Assembly (NCBI GenBank): GCA_029781035.1
Contig: JAKOXK010000084.1
Span: forward strand, 1 to 42,499
Direction: 5' to 3'
From: Armatimonadota bacterium
GTDB lineage: Bacteria > Armatimonadota > Fimbriimonadia > Fimbriimonadales > Fimbriimonadaceae
Length of the DNA: 42,499 bases
Shown: positions 23,856-34,734 of the stretch, in pieces
Position numbering within the stretch: the stretch's first letter is position 1
Layout: each line of letters begins with the position of its first letter
Program-made: the position numbers and the translations under genes
Notes under the pieces: model-generated
The model's database searches: none
What the model was told of the DNA's origin: nothing
Seen by the model: only the letters and a program-made list of their open reading frames with translations

Positions 23856-25895
23856 TCAGGACGCCGCGAACCGGTTGCGGACGGCAAATCGAGCCACGCT
23901 GCTGATCACCAAGATGATGACCATGAGGACGAGTGCCCCAGCCCACGCTTGGTCTACCCAATCGTTGTAAGGCGAGATCGCATACTGATAGATCTTGAGC
24001 GTCAAGGCTGAGACCGCCTCGGCTGGGCTCTTCGCCATTTGATCGCTGCCAAAGGCTGTGAACAGCAGGGGTGCGGTCTCTCCTGACACGCGGGCGATTG
24101 CCAGCATCAATCCGGTTACGATCCCGCTCTTGGCCGCAGGGATGACGACCGACCGGATGGCCTGGGCACGCGTCGCGCCAAGGGCCAGCGCCCCTTCGAG
24201 ATACGTGTTCGGCACCAGTCTCAACATCTCCTCCGTGGTCCGGAGGATTGTGGGAACCATGATGATCGCCAAGGCTGCACCGCCTGCCCAGGCCGAAAAG
24301 TGCTTGACGGGTAGCACGAAGGCAGCGTAGGCGAAGAGCCCAATCACGACCGAAGGGATACCATTGAGGACGTCTGCCGAGAACCGCACCGTGCTTCCAA
24401 GCCGCTTCGACCCAAAGTGGGCGACGTAGACTCCCCCGAGCAGTCCCAATGGGATCCCGATGACTGAGGCGATACCGACTACGGTGAACGTTCCCAGAAT
24501 CGCGTTCTTGATGCCCCCTCCAGGTATCCCGGCCGGTCGAGGGAGCTCAGTGAACAAGTTGAGGTTGAGCCCCTTCGCGCCCCTGGCGATGACGTAGAAG
24601 AGCAGGGCCCCCAGGACGAAGCAAGCGCCGAACGCGAGCAGGGCCAAGACTGACTGCATGACGATGCTGCTGAACCTTCGCCACTTGCTCCCCAGCAGCG
24701 TCCCTTTGATCCTGGACACAACGAGCGACGCAAGAACAGCGAGGAACGTCGCCAATTCAACCGGCCTGAAGAGTCCTGCTACGCCATATGCCTTGATGTC
24801 GACAAAGAACTGGACTCCCAGCAGTAGCGCAGTAAAGCCACCGAACACGAAGGGTGCCCCTTTGTCTGCAAGAGACCTCAGACCCTTCAGCACTCGGCCT
24901 TTCCGGTCATCGTCCTCGGGCTGAGTTGGACGTTGCGTCAAGAGTAGGACCAGTCGTGCGAAGGCGTTGACAAGAACGGTCACGACAAAGAGGATCAGCG
25001 CGATCTCAAGGAGCGCCGAGCGATGGACTTCGTCGTTGAAGGCCTCGTTGAACTCGTTCGCCAGGAGGGCAGGCATCGTATAGCCGGACTGGAGGATCGA
25101 TGCGACGATCTTGGGCGTGTTGCCGACGACCATCACGACCGCCATCGTCTCGCCGAGCGCCCTGCCCAACCCGAGTATGACCGCGCCGACGATGCCCGCT
25201 TTCGCCTCGGGAAGGACGATCCGCCAGATCGTCTCCCACTTAGTGGCTCCCAGTGCCATCGAGCCCTCACGCTGCAGTGTGGGAACCGTCCGAAGCACCT
25301 CCCTCGAAATGGAAGTGATCACGGGCAGAACCATGATCGCCAGGATCACGCCCGCGGCGAGCATGTTGGTCAGGAAAGGCGGGCCCGCGAATATCGGGTT
25401 CGCACCCAGATTGGCTGCGATCCAGGGGCTTACGTGCGCCTGCAAGAACGGGCACAAGACGAGAAAGCCGCACAGTCCAAAAATAACGCTCGGAATAGCG
25501 GCCAGAAGTTCGATCACATAGGCGATCGGGGTGGCCAACTTCCTGGGTGCAACTTCACTCAAGAAGAGTGCGGCTCCGACTCCAAGAGGAACAGCGATCA
25601 CCAATGCCAAGACCGACGAAACAACCGTTCCAAAAATATAAGGAAGGGCCCCGTAAACCTCATGAGGCACATCCCACACGGTTCCCGTGAGCATTGAGAA
25701 CCCGTAACGTTCCCGCGTCAGTTGGCAATCAAGGTAAAGCTTGACCCCGATCCATACGATCAGGCTGAGCACGATCAACGCGAAGAGCAGCGCCGACCGC
25801 TCGAAGGCCATGTCTTTGAGCCCCTCGAGCGTGAACCGCTTCGAGGGGCGCGCGAACACCCTCCGCTTCCCAGCGACCGCCGTGAAGTTCTCCAT
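23856..25895 (-). CDS. pstCA: Fused PstC-PstA phosphate ABC transporter permease
   Basis: The 679-residue protein joins both permease subunits of the Pst transporter. Residues 30-320 are PstC (signature ALFLSEVAPRKLATPIAYVI, then LLAAIPSVIFGLCGF, EAA loop GATKWETIWRIVLPEAKAGI at 216-235). Residues 350-679 are PstA (GGIKNAILGTFTVVGIASVI, then VLNGIPSVVIGLFAYA, EAA loop GATRAQAIRSVVIPAAKSGI at 573-592). About a dozen membrane segments are visible, with a charged linker (QRPTQPEDDDRKGRVLKG) near 320-340. It forms the channel for phosphate from PstS. It lies 21 bases behind pstS. The ATPase PstB and regulator PhoU are not in the window, although they usually follow. Confidence 0.93.
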   Translation of the reverse strand: MENFTAVAGKRRVFARPSKRFTLEGLKDMAFERSALLFALIVLSLIVWIGVKLYLDCQLTRERYGFSMLTGTVWDVPHEVYGALPYIFGTVVSSVLALVIAVPLGVGAALFLSEVAPRKLATPIAYVIELLAAIPSVIFGLCGFLVLCPFLQAHVSPWIAANLGANPIFAGPPFLTNMLAAGVILAIMVLPVITSISREVLRTVPTLQREGSMALGATKWETIWRIVLPEAKAGIVGAVILGLGRALGETMAVVMVVGNTPKIVASILQSGYTMPALLANEFNEAFNDEVHRSALLEIALILFVVTVLVNAFARLVLLLTQRPTQPEDDDRKGRVLKGLRSLADKGAPFVFGGFTALLLGVQFFVDIKAYGVAGLFRPVELATFLAVLASLVVSRIKGTLLGSKWRRFSSIVMQSVLALLAFGACFVLGALLFYVIARGAKGLNLNLFTELPRPAGIPGGGIKNAILGTFTVVGIASVIGIPLGLLGGVYVAHFGSKRLGSTVRFSADVLNGIPSVVIGLFAYAAFVLPVKHFSAWAGGAALAIIMVPTILRTTEEMLRLVPNTYLEGALALGATRAQAIRSVVIPAAKSGIVTGLMLAIARVSGETAPLLFTAFGSDQMAKSPAEAVSALTLKIYQYAISPYNDWVDQAWAGALVLMVIILVISSVARFAVRNRFAAS

Positions 25896-25916
25896 GTCCA
25901 GAGTTGGGTCGCTTAG

Positions 25917-27059
25917 CTACTGAGACGCCTTCACGTCCGCGAGAGCCGTCTTATTCAGACCAACGACCGACTCGGGCAACGGGGCGTACTGCAGCTCGGC
26001 AGCCATCTTCTGACCGTCTGCGAACACCCAGTCAAGGAACTCGTTCAGGGCCTTGGCTTTCGCCGCGTCTTTCGGTGCCTTGGACACCAGCAAGTACGTG
26101 AACCCAGCGATGGGATAGGCATCCTTACTCTCACCATTCACGATGGAGGTGCGGATGTCCTTCTTCATGGCTTCGACCCCGGCGTTCGCTGCAGCAGTCG
26201 TGCTCTCGATCGACGGCTCGACGTACTCTCCGCTCTTGTTCTTGATCGGCCCGTAGTTGAGCTTCGTTTGAACTGCATAGGCCAGTTCGACATAGCCGAT
26301 GCAGCCAGGAGTCTGCTTGATCAAGCCAGCCACGCCCTCGTTGCCTTTGCCTCCAACTCCGACCGGCCAGTTGACCGATTTTCCCATTCCCGGGCCAGAC
26401 TTCCACTCAGGGGATACCGAGCAGAGGTAGTCCGTGAAGATGTAGGTGGTACCCGAACCGTCGGAACGGTGCGCGACTGTAATGTCAAGGTCAGGGAGCT
26501 TGAGGCCCGTGTTCTGGGCCACGATCAGTGGGTCGTTCCACTTCTTGATCTTGCCGAGGTAGATCCCGGCCACGACGTCGGACGAGAGCTTTAGTCCGTT
26601 TTGGACTCCGGGCAGATTGTAGGCCATCACCGTGCAGCCCGCGATCACGGGTACGAGCACGGTAGGAGTCGGCATTTCAGACAGCTCTTTGTCCGAAAGG
26701 GGCGCGTCTGTGGCACCGAAGTCGACGGTGCCAGCCTTGTACTGAGCGATGCCTGCGCCCGAGCCAACGGACTGGTAGTTGATCGAAACGTCGGCATGGT
26801 TCTCATGGTAAGTGTATGTCCACTTGCTCATTGCAGGGTTGACGAATGTTGAACCTGCGCCGGTGAGAGAGACGGTCGCGGCGGCCCCATTTCCAGAGCT
26901 GTTGCTGGCACTCCCCGAAGCACCAGTCGTTCCGCTTGAGCTGTCGCCACCACTGCATCCAACGAGGGCACCCATGGCGATCGCCAGGAGGCCCAGAAAG
27001 GCTACGCCGCGCTTGCACTGTATTCCCGCGGCGAAGGAGCTTGTCGCCTTAATCTTCAT
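25917..27059 (-). CDS. pstS: Phosphate-binding lipoprotein PstS
   Basis: The 380-residue protein has a lipoprotein signal with the lipobox LVGC, then a Ser/Gly-rich linker (GDSSSGTTGASGSASNSSGN). The binding domain follows: LTGAGSTFVNPAMSKWTYTY (phosphate-binding SGAGST-type loop), YQSVGSGAGIAQY, DFGATDAPLSDKEL, AHRSDGSGTTYIFTDYL, and GGKGNEGVAGLIKQTPGCIG with YVELAYA. All are standard PstS motifs. The protein is anchored in a membrane and hands phosphate to the fused permease encoded 21 bases downstream. A possible PhoP-like repeat and a strong hairpin lie in the 60-75 bases ahead of the start, so phosphate control is likely. Confidence 0.95.
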   Translation of the reverse strand: MKIKATSSFAAGIQCKRGVAFLGLLAIAMGALVGCSGGDSSSGTTGASGSASNSSGNGAAATVSLTGAGSTFVNPAMSKWTYTYHENHADVSINYQSVGSGAGIAQYKAGTVDFGATDAPLSDKELSEMPTPTVLVPVIAGCTVMAYNLPGVQNGLKLSSDVVAGIYLGKIKKWNDPLIVAQNTGLKLPDLDITVAHRSDGSGTTYIFTDYLCSVSPEWKSGPGMGKSVNWPVGVGGKGNEGVAGLIKQTPGCIGYVELAYAVQTKLNYGPIKNKSGEYVEPSIESTTAAANAGVEAMKKDIRTSIVNGESKDAYPIAGFTYLLVSKAPKDAAKAKALNEFLDWVFADGQKMAAELQYAPLPESVVGLNKTALADVKASQ

Positions 27060-27090
27060 GTTAAGATCCTTCAGGCCCGATGTTACTTCT

Positions 27091-27117
27091 CGGGCTCAAG
27101 GGCAAGCCTTGAACCCG
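27091..27117 (-). promoter_or_regulatory. Hairpin in the pstS leader
   Basis: CGGGCTCAAGG and CCTTGAACCCG form an 11-bp stem with one mismatch or wobble around a 5-base loop, 32 bases before the pstS start codon. It may protect the mRNA or control readthrough into pstS; no T run follows on the minus strand. Confidence 0.4.
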
Positions 27118-27134
27118 TGTTATCGGAATGTTAA
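27118..27134 (-). promoter_or_regulatory. PhoP-box-like direct repeat before pstS
   Basis: On the minus strand TTAACA-N5-ATAACA occurs about 60 bases before the pstS start. The spacing (11-base period) and the TTAACA hexamers match the direct-repeat form of PhoP boxes known from Bacillus. Only two hexamers are seen and no PhoBR genes are in the window, so the assignment is tentative. Confidence 0.35.
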
Positions 27135-27142
27135 GACCGAAT

Positions 27143-27163
27143 GGCCGAGTTCAACACTCGGCC
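27143..27163 (-). terminator. Hairpin between the lipoprotein gene and pstS
   Basis: GGCCGAGT and ACTCGGCC form a perfect 8-bp stem around a 5-base loop, 61 bases behind the stop of the upstream lipoprotein gene on the minus strand. It is followed by ATTCGGTCTT, so it is a moderate terminator candidate. Confidence 0.5.
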
Positions 27164-27223
27164 CTCAGCAAGGATCCGGCAGGCACGGGGCTGGGCAAGG
27201 AGGCCCAGGCTGAGATTCAGCGC

Positions 27224-28090
27224 TTATGCCCCTTGCCAGCCAGCGAGCCGCGCGAACAGGTGCCACGCCGCATAGGCCTTCAGGTTCCCGTTCAAGGGTT
27301 GACTATGAGCCGGGTTGCAGGCGAAGACCTTGCCCGGATTTCGACGGGCCCACTCGATGGCCCAGTTTCCACCTTGGTAGTCACAGTTGTCGTTTGCCCC
27401 TCGGTCGAGGAAGTCGTTCCCGTCCGGATCGTAGCGCTCGATGTCGGCGAAGTCATAGAGGACTTTCCCGTTGGCCCGACAGAAGCTTCGGATCTGCTCG
27501 TTCCTTTGATGGGTGGCGCCGCGAGAGCCTGTCCCATCCAAATGGCCGGTCATGTAGACAAACTTGACCTTGGGGAAGGACTGCTCCAACTTGTCCATGA
27601 GGCCCAAGTAGGTGTCAATGTCTTGAGGGTTCGGTGTCGCACACTGGCCACACCAGGACCACATGACCACGTTGACTTCGGGATGCTGGCCAAGAAAACG
27701 CCGCGTCGCTTCAGACCAAGCTGTCCGATCCGGGTTGCCCAAATCCGAGGCCCCTTGGAAAGGGCTGTCCATTAACCGAAGCCCTTCTTGCGAGTTGACA
27801 GAGACCCGGTATGCGTTTCCTTTGGCCTTCTGTAACGAGGAGAGCCCGTCGACAAGCTGGCTCCCGTGAGACGTGTGCCCGTAGGCCACCACCAAGGTCT
27901 CGCAAGCCTTCTTGATTGCTGAGAGGGGAATCTCACTCAGTCGGGTCGAACGATGATCCACGATCAGGGCGCCATCCTTGCCACCAGGAACGGGCAAAGT
28001 AGACGAACCTGAGGTCGCTTCGATCACAGCCGGTCGGCATCCAACCAGGATGATCCCTGCCGCGAATGACAATAAGAAAACCCTGAACAT
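27224..28090 (-). CDS. Lipoprotein of unknown function, possible hydrolase
   Basis: The 288-residue protein has a lipoprotein signal ending in the lipobox LVGC (Cys18). The exported part contains several strongly patterned motifs: VVAYGHTSHGSQLVDGL (residues 67-83, with His72 and His75), VVMWSWCGQC, KFVYMTGHLDGTGSRGATHQ, and NCDYQGGNWAIEWARRNPG. The order, strand-ending motifs with small residues followed by a GH/GHLDG strand, resembles SGNH-type hydrolases, and the surrounding Cys may form disulfides. I do not recognise a named family, so enzyme activity is only suggested. It stands alone with hairpins behind it; atpD lies upstream on the same strand with a gap of about 44 bases. Confidence 0.75.
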   Translation of the reverse strand: MFRVFLLSFAAGIILVGCRPAVIEATSGSSTLPVPGGKDGALIVDHRSTRLSEIPLSAIKKACETLVVAYGHTSHGSQLVDGLSSLQKAKGNAYRVSVNSQEGLRLMDSPFQGASDLGNPDRTAWSEATRRFLGQHPEVNVVMWSWCGQCATPNPQDIDTYLGLMDKLEQSFPKVKFVYMTGHLDGTGSRGATHQRNEQIRSFCRANGKVLYDFADIERYDPDGNDFLDRGANDNCDYQGGNWAIEWARRNPGKVFACNPAHSQPLNGNLKAYAAWHLFARLAGWQGA

Positions 28091-28134
28091 GGCCCATTAT
28101 GGGCCAGTGTCCAGGGCATTACAGATTCTCGCGT

Positions 28135-31039
<2,905 letters not shown>

Positions 31040-31051
31040 GTTGACGAAATT

Positions 31052-31639
31052 CTACCTGTCTGACTTGATGACCCAGCGGGCTGACTTGGAATCCGAGCCT
31101 GCAGGCGATGGTTGGGGCAGTTCCACTTTCTTCTTCCGCCGCGTTGGCCGGAGAACCGGTTCCTCGGGGGGTGTCCAGTCGGCTTTGGGACTTGACTTAA
31201 GCGCCTCGGCCAAGACCCCGTTGACGAACCGTCCGCTGTCCGCCGTGCCGTAGGACTTTGCCAAGGCGGTGTACTCACTGAGCGTGACTTTGGGAGGCAC
31301 ATCGGGCATGCCCCAGAGCTCGCAGCAAGCCATGCGCAGGATCAGCCTGTCCACGACGGCGAGACGGTCGAGAGGCCACTGCTTTGGCAAGAGCGATTCG
31401 AAGCATCCGTCCCAGGCGGCGACACCGGTGACAGTCGCGGACACGAGTTCTGACACGAAAGCCAGGGTTTCGGGTGCGAACTCGCAACCAAGAACTTCTG
31501 GGCTGAGGCACTGTTCGGCCGCAAGACCGCCAACGGAAGCGGCATAGACGGCTTTGAACGCAGCCTCACGGGCCAGTCGCCGGGAACGGACCTCAGACTT
31601 CAACCGGGGTCTCTCTTTCGCTGAGGAAACGGGGGACAA
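31052..31639 (-). CDS. nusB: Transcription antitermination factor NusB
   Basis: The 195-residue protein has the helical NusB core: RRLAREAAFKAVYAASVG, then FVSELVSATVTGVAAWD, PLDRLAVVDRLILRMACCEL, then VTLSEYTALAKSYGTADSGR and FVNGVLAEAL. The last two are the most characteristic NusB motifs. About 45 extra C-terminal residues are Lys/Arg/Pro-rich (RPTRRKKKVELPQPSPAG), longer than usual. NusB with NusE binds boxA in rRNA leaders. The start lies inside the end of accC with a 47-base overlap; a start at a later TTG (near 31602) would reduce it. The operon continues into rarA. Confidence 0.92.
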   Translation of the reverse strand: MSPVSSAKERPRLKSEVRSRRLAREAAFKAVYAASVGGLAAEQCLSPEVLGCEFAPETLAFVSELVSATVTGVAAWDGCFESLLPKQWPLDRLAVVDRLILRMACCELWGMPDVPPKVTLSEYTALAKSYGTADSGRFVNGVLAEALKSSPKADWTPPEEPVLRPTRRKKKVELPQPSPAGSDSKSARWVIKSDR

Positions 31640-32963
31640 ATCCAGTGTTCACGTTCCCTGAAACGTAGTCCCGGTGTGCGCACAACTCGCGAAGGAACGG
31701 AATATTGGTCTTGATTCCCTCGACGTGGAACTCGCGCAACGCGACTTGAAGTTGGCGGACGGCTTCTGCGCGGTCAGTCCCGTAAACGACGAGTTTTGCG
31801 ATCATGGGATCATAGAAGGGACTTATGGTGAACCCAGCATAGACGTGGGTGTCGAGGCGGACACCACCAAAACCCGGTGGGTTCCAGACAGTGATCTTGC
31901 CCGTGCTCGGTGCGAACTCGCGGTGCGGATCCTGCGCGGTAATCCTGGCTTCGATCGCATGGCCCTTCAAGTTGATGTCTCCTTGGGTCAGCGTAAGCTG
32001 CTCACCGGCAGCGATCTTTATCTGCCATTCGACCAGATCCAGGCCGGTGATGAACTCGGTGACAGGGTGTTCGACCTGGATCCGAGTGTTCATCTCCAGA
32101 AAATAGAACTCCTCGCTCTTGTCATCGTACAGAAACTCGACCGTGCCCGCGTTCGCGTAGCCGACCGATCGCGCGACCCGGACCGCGGCTTCTCCCATCT
32201 CCATTCGCTTGTCTTCGCTGAGCACGACACACGGAGCCTCCTCGACGATCTTCTGATGCCGGAGGTTCTGAACGGAACACTCGCGTTCACCGAGGTAGAC
32301 CATGTTCCCGTGCTCGTCCCCCAGCACCTGAATCTCAACGTGGCGCGGGTTCTGAACGCACTTCTCCACGAGCATTTCGCCATTTCCGAAGCTCGCCTGT
32401 GCCTCGCTCTGACAGAGCTTCCACAGCCGTTGGAGGTCGTCGGGAGACTCAACACGGCGAATGCCACGGCCACCGCCTCCCGCGACCGCCTTAAGGAGAA
32501 CCGGATAGCCAATGCCCTCCGAGAGCCGCAGCGCTTCCGTCTCCGTCTCTACAGGACCCTCAGAACCGGGCACGACGGGGCAGCGTGACTCCAAAGCGGC
32601 GCGTTTTGCCTTGGCCTTGTCACCCATGGCTCTGATGGCCGTGACTGGCGGGCCAATGAACTTGACACCCATGCGACCGACCTCCTCAGCGAATGTGGCG
32701 TTCTCGCTGAAATAGCCAAAGCCCGGGTGGACGGCATGAGCGCCGGTGATCTCAATCGCGGAGAGCACATTGGCGATATTGAGATAGCTGTCCTGGTTAG
32801 TCGCCTCTCCTACACAGAAAGCCCGGTCTGCTATCTGAACGTGACGGCTGTCGCGGTCGGCTTTCGAGTAAATCGCGATGGTTTCGATGCCCAGGAGGCG
32901 ACAAGCCCGGATGACGCGGCATGCGATTTCGCCTCGGTTCGCAATGAGAATCCTGTCGAACAT
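31593..32963 (-). CDS. accC: Acetyl-CoA carboxylase, biotin carboxylase subunit
   Basis: The 456-residue protein starts at ATG 32963 (MFDRILIANRGEIACRVIRA), the classical N-terminus. Also present are YFSENATFAEEVGRMGVKFI, the ATP-grasp glycine loop VAGGGGRGIRRV, QVLGDEHGNMVYLGERECSV, the EMNTRIQVEHPVTE motif with the catalytic Glu/Arg, and RITAQDPHREFAPSTGKI. It carboxylates biotin bound to a carrier protein, using bicarbonate and ATP. Its start codon shares one base with the stop of the pseudopilin-like gene upstream (TGATG), so translation is coupled. The AccB-like gene further upstream lacks the biotin site, so a second biotin carrier is probably needed. Confidence 0.96.
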   Translation of the reverse strand: MFDRILIANRGEIACRVIRACRLLGIETIAIYSKADRDSRHVQIADRAFCVGEATNQDSYLNIANVLSAIEITGAHAVHPGFGYFSENATFAEEVGRMGVKFIGPPVTAIRAMGDKAKAKRAALESRCPVVPGSEGPVETETEALRLSEGIGYPVLLKAVAGGGGRGIRRVESPDDLQRLWKLCQSEAQASFGNGEMLVEKCVQNPRHVEIQVLGDEHGNMVYLGERECSVQNLRHQKIVEEAPCVVLSEDKRMEMGEAAVRVARSVGYANAGTVEFLYDDKSEEFYFLEMNTRIQVEHPVTEFITGLDLVEWQIKIAAGEQLTLTQGDINLKGHAIEARITAQDPHREFAPSTGKITVWNPPGFGGVRLDTHVYAGFTISPFYDPMIAKLVVYGTDRAEAVRQLQVALREFHVEGIKTNIPFLRELCAHRDYVSGNVNTGFVPRFLSERETPVEV

Positions 32964-33340
32964 CAGTACTTCTCGTGTCCAGGGTGCACACAGTGCACCT
33001 TTCCTGTCGTGGGATCGTACTCGTATGGCTCGCCACCCACGGGACACTTGTAGAAGTCGGCACCAAGCCCCGTGTCTTTCAAGCTCTGAGGATGGGTGTT
33101 GTCGACGGGGTCGGTCTTGGTCTCGATCGAGAGTCTCAGCTCTTGCAGGTCGCTCCTACAGACCTCGTCCTTAGCACGATAAAGGGCTTTGCCGACCACA
33201 GTCGTTCCCTTCCCGTCTGGCCGGGCAGGCTCTGACTTCCCGGCCAGTGCGCCAGAACCGACAGTGAACACGATGGCGAGGACGATGACGATGGCGACGG
33301 CCACCAGGATCCCGATCATCGATTCTCCTTTCTGTCTCAT
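32963..33340 (-). CDS. Pseudopilin-like small membrane protein between accB and accC
   Basis: The 125-residue protein begins MRQKGESMIGILVAVAIVIV, which aligns position by position with the type IV prepilin pattern (G, then FTLIELLVVIAII). The +1 residue is Glu in place of Phe or Met, and the conserved +5 Glu is Gly. A single hydrophobic helix is followed by a mature domain that ends with FYKCPVGGEPYEYDPTTGKV and HCVHPGHEKY, like the C-terminal end of pseudopilins that carry a Cys-rich calcium- or zinc-binding turn. It might equally be an unrelated single-helix membrane protein. Its ATG overlaps the accB-like stop by 4 bases, and its stop overlaps the accC start by one, so the three genes are tightly coupled. 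Confidence 0.7.
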   Translation of the reverse strand: MRQKGESMIGILVAVAIVIVLAIVFTVGSGALAGKSEPARPDGKGTTVVGKALYRAKDEVCRSDLQELRLSIETKTDPVDNTHPQSLKDTGLGADFYKCPVGGEPYEYDPTTGKVHCVHPGHEKY

Positions 33341-33753
33341 AGGGGCTTCACCTTGGCCAAGACTTGACCATACTCCACCGGACTTCCCGGCTCCACAAGA
33401 AGTTCGACAACTTCACCTGATGCAGGGGAGACCACGTCGTTGGCGAGTCCCAGTGCGACGATTTCGGCAACCGTCTCACCTGCGTCGACTTTTCGTCCGA
33501 CTGCCAATGGGGTGGCGACCTCCCGCAGGTAGCCTACGACGGGAGCTGTCAACACAAACCCCTCATCGTTGACCGCTGACTCTTCAAACGTTTCGAGCTC
33601 TCGTACTTCCGGATCCTCGTCCCACGGCCCATCCTGAGCGGAAAGCACGGCCTCAAACCGCATGTCGCCTTCTCGCAGGCGCACCTTTCGGTACCCGTGT
33701 CTCTGTGCCAGGTTGAGTGCGTGGCGCAAGGTCTCAGGATCCAATCCGGGCAT
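33337..33753 (-). CDS. AccB-like biotinyl-domain protein lacking the biotin lysine
   Basis: The 138-residue protein starts at ATG 33753. Residues 68-138 form a biotinyl/lipoyl domain of acetyl-CoA carboxylase carrier type: LTAPVVGYLREVATPLAVGR corresponds to SPMVGTFYRTPSPD, then VDAGETVAEIVALGLANDVV, and SPASGEVVELLVEPGSPVEY. In all active carriers the turn reads AMKM with the biotinylated Lys; here it reads ALGL (residues 100-103), so the Lys is replaced by Gly102 and biotin cannot be attached. The codon is GGA, so a sequencing error of one base would not restore Lys. The N-terminus is short and helical. It heads the accB-pseudopilin-accC-nusB operon. A longer frame reaches 33942 but lacks family features. 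Confidence 0.82.
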   Translation of the reverse strand: MPGLDPETLRHALNLAQRHGYRKVRLREGDMRFEAVLSAQDGPWDEDPEVRELETFEESAVNDEGFVLTAPVVGYLREVATPLAVGRKVDAGETVAEIVALGLANDVVSPASGEVVELLVEPGSPVEYGQVLAKVKPL

Positions 33754-34073
33754 CTCAGTGATTGTACCGTCGCAGTTTCGCAAGAAAAAGCGGGGCACGG
33801 CTGGAGAGGAGCAACGCCGTACCCCGAACGATGTTGAAGTTGTCGTGGCCGCCACCTCGCCCTCGATTTCAGCAGGCGGCTCTTGTTGCCCTGTTACTTC
33901 TACCGGGCGATTTAACCACAATCGGCGCGCAATTTGATACACCGGAAGCTAGTTTTTTCCTCAATTCCTCCACAGGTTGTTCCCAGCACATGCACTTGGG
34001 GGCCGAGCGGCTATTGGTGGAACCACTCAATCGGTGCGTTTGGGAACCTGGCCTTGATTAAGTTCTCAGGCTC

Positions 34074-34081
34074 GCCGACAA
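34074..34081 (+). promoter_or_regulatory. Sigma-28-like -10 element before cheC
   Basis: GCCGACAA matches the FliA -10 consensus GCCGATAA at 7 of 8 positions and lies 20 bases before the probable cheC start. The -35 region is poor (TTAA or TGAT at off-consensus spacing), so support is moderate only. It would give a leader of about 12 bases that includes the ribosome binding site. Confidence 0.35.
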
Positions 34082-34101
34082 TTCTGGGGAAGGCGGGCTT
34101 C

Positions 34102-34734
34102 TTGAAAGAAAAGGACGAAATCTCACTGGGCTTGATGGAGGCGTCGGCCGTTCGCGAGCTTGCGAACATAGGGTTGGGACACGCGACGACCTCGCTGTCT
34201 GAACTCCTTGGCCGACCGTTCAACATGCAGGTGCCCAACGTCGAGACTGTGGGCTTGAGCCGTGTGTCCGAACTCATGGGCGACCCTCTGGATCTGGCGG
34301 TCGGCATCTATATGCCGATAAGTGGCGATATCACCGGCCACCTCGTCTTCCTGTTCCCTTGGGGCAGCGCCCAGTCCCTTTGGAAGAGCCTCGTCGGCTC
34401 GTCACCAGACTCTCCTTCGGACGTGGACGACCTCTTCGCGTCTGCAGCCTTGGAGATCGGCAACATCATCAACTCGAGCTTTTTGAACGCCATCGCGGAC
34501 ATGACCGGACTGGCGCTCCACGCGACTCCTCCGTTGGTCTCGATCGACCTAGGCGCCACGATCGTGTCGAGCGTCGTCGCAGAAGCTGAACTTGAGGAGG
34601 TCGTTGCCCTCAGTATCGAGACGGAGATCTTCGACACGACCGACACGGTGACGCACGGGTACTTCCTCTGTGTCCCGACTTTGGGCGGCCTCAAGCTGAT
34701 CTTCTCACGACTTGGAATCCCGGAGGCGGCCTAA
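34102..34734 (+). CDS. cheC: Chemotaxis protein CheC, CheY-P phosphatase
   Basis: The protein has both CheC phosphatase motifs: SAVRELANIGLGHATTSLSE and, later, SAALEIGNIINSSFLNAIAD, each with the Ser-x3-Glu-x2-Asn pattern and a Pro further on. It removes phosphate from CheY-P and binds CheD. The start is uncertain: the open frame has no good ATG, and TTG 34102 (MKEKDEISLGLMEASAVREL) with GGGGAAGG upstream seems best; it gives 210 residues, close to the family length. Its stop (TAATG) shares one base with the cheD start, so the pair is translationally coupled. This is the first gene of a seven-gene chemotaxis operon. Confidence 0.9.
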   Translation: MKEKDEISLGLMEASAVRELANIGLGHATTSLSELLGRPFNMQVPNVETVGLSRVSELMGDPLDLAVGIYMPISGDITGHLVFLFPWGSAQSLWKSLVGSSPDSPSDVDDLFASAALEIGNIINSSFLNAIADMTGLALHATPPLVSIDLGATIVSSVVAEAELEEVVALSIETEIFDTTDTVTHGYFLCVPTLGGLKLIFSRLGIPEAA

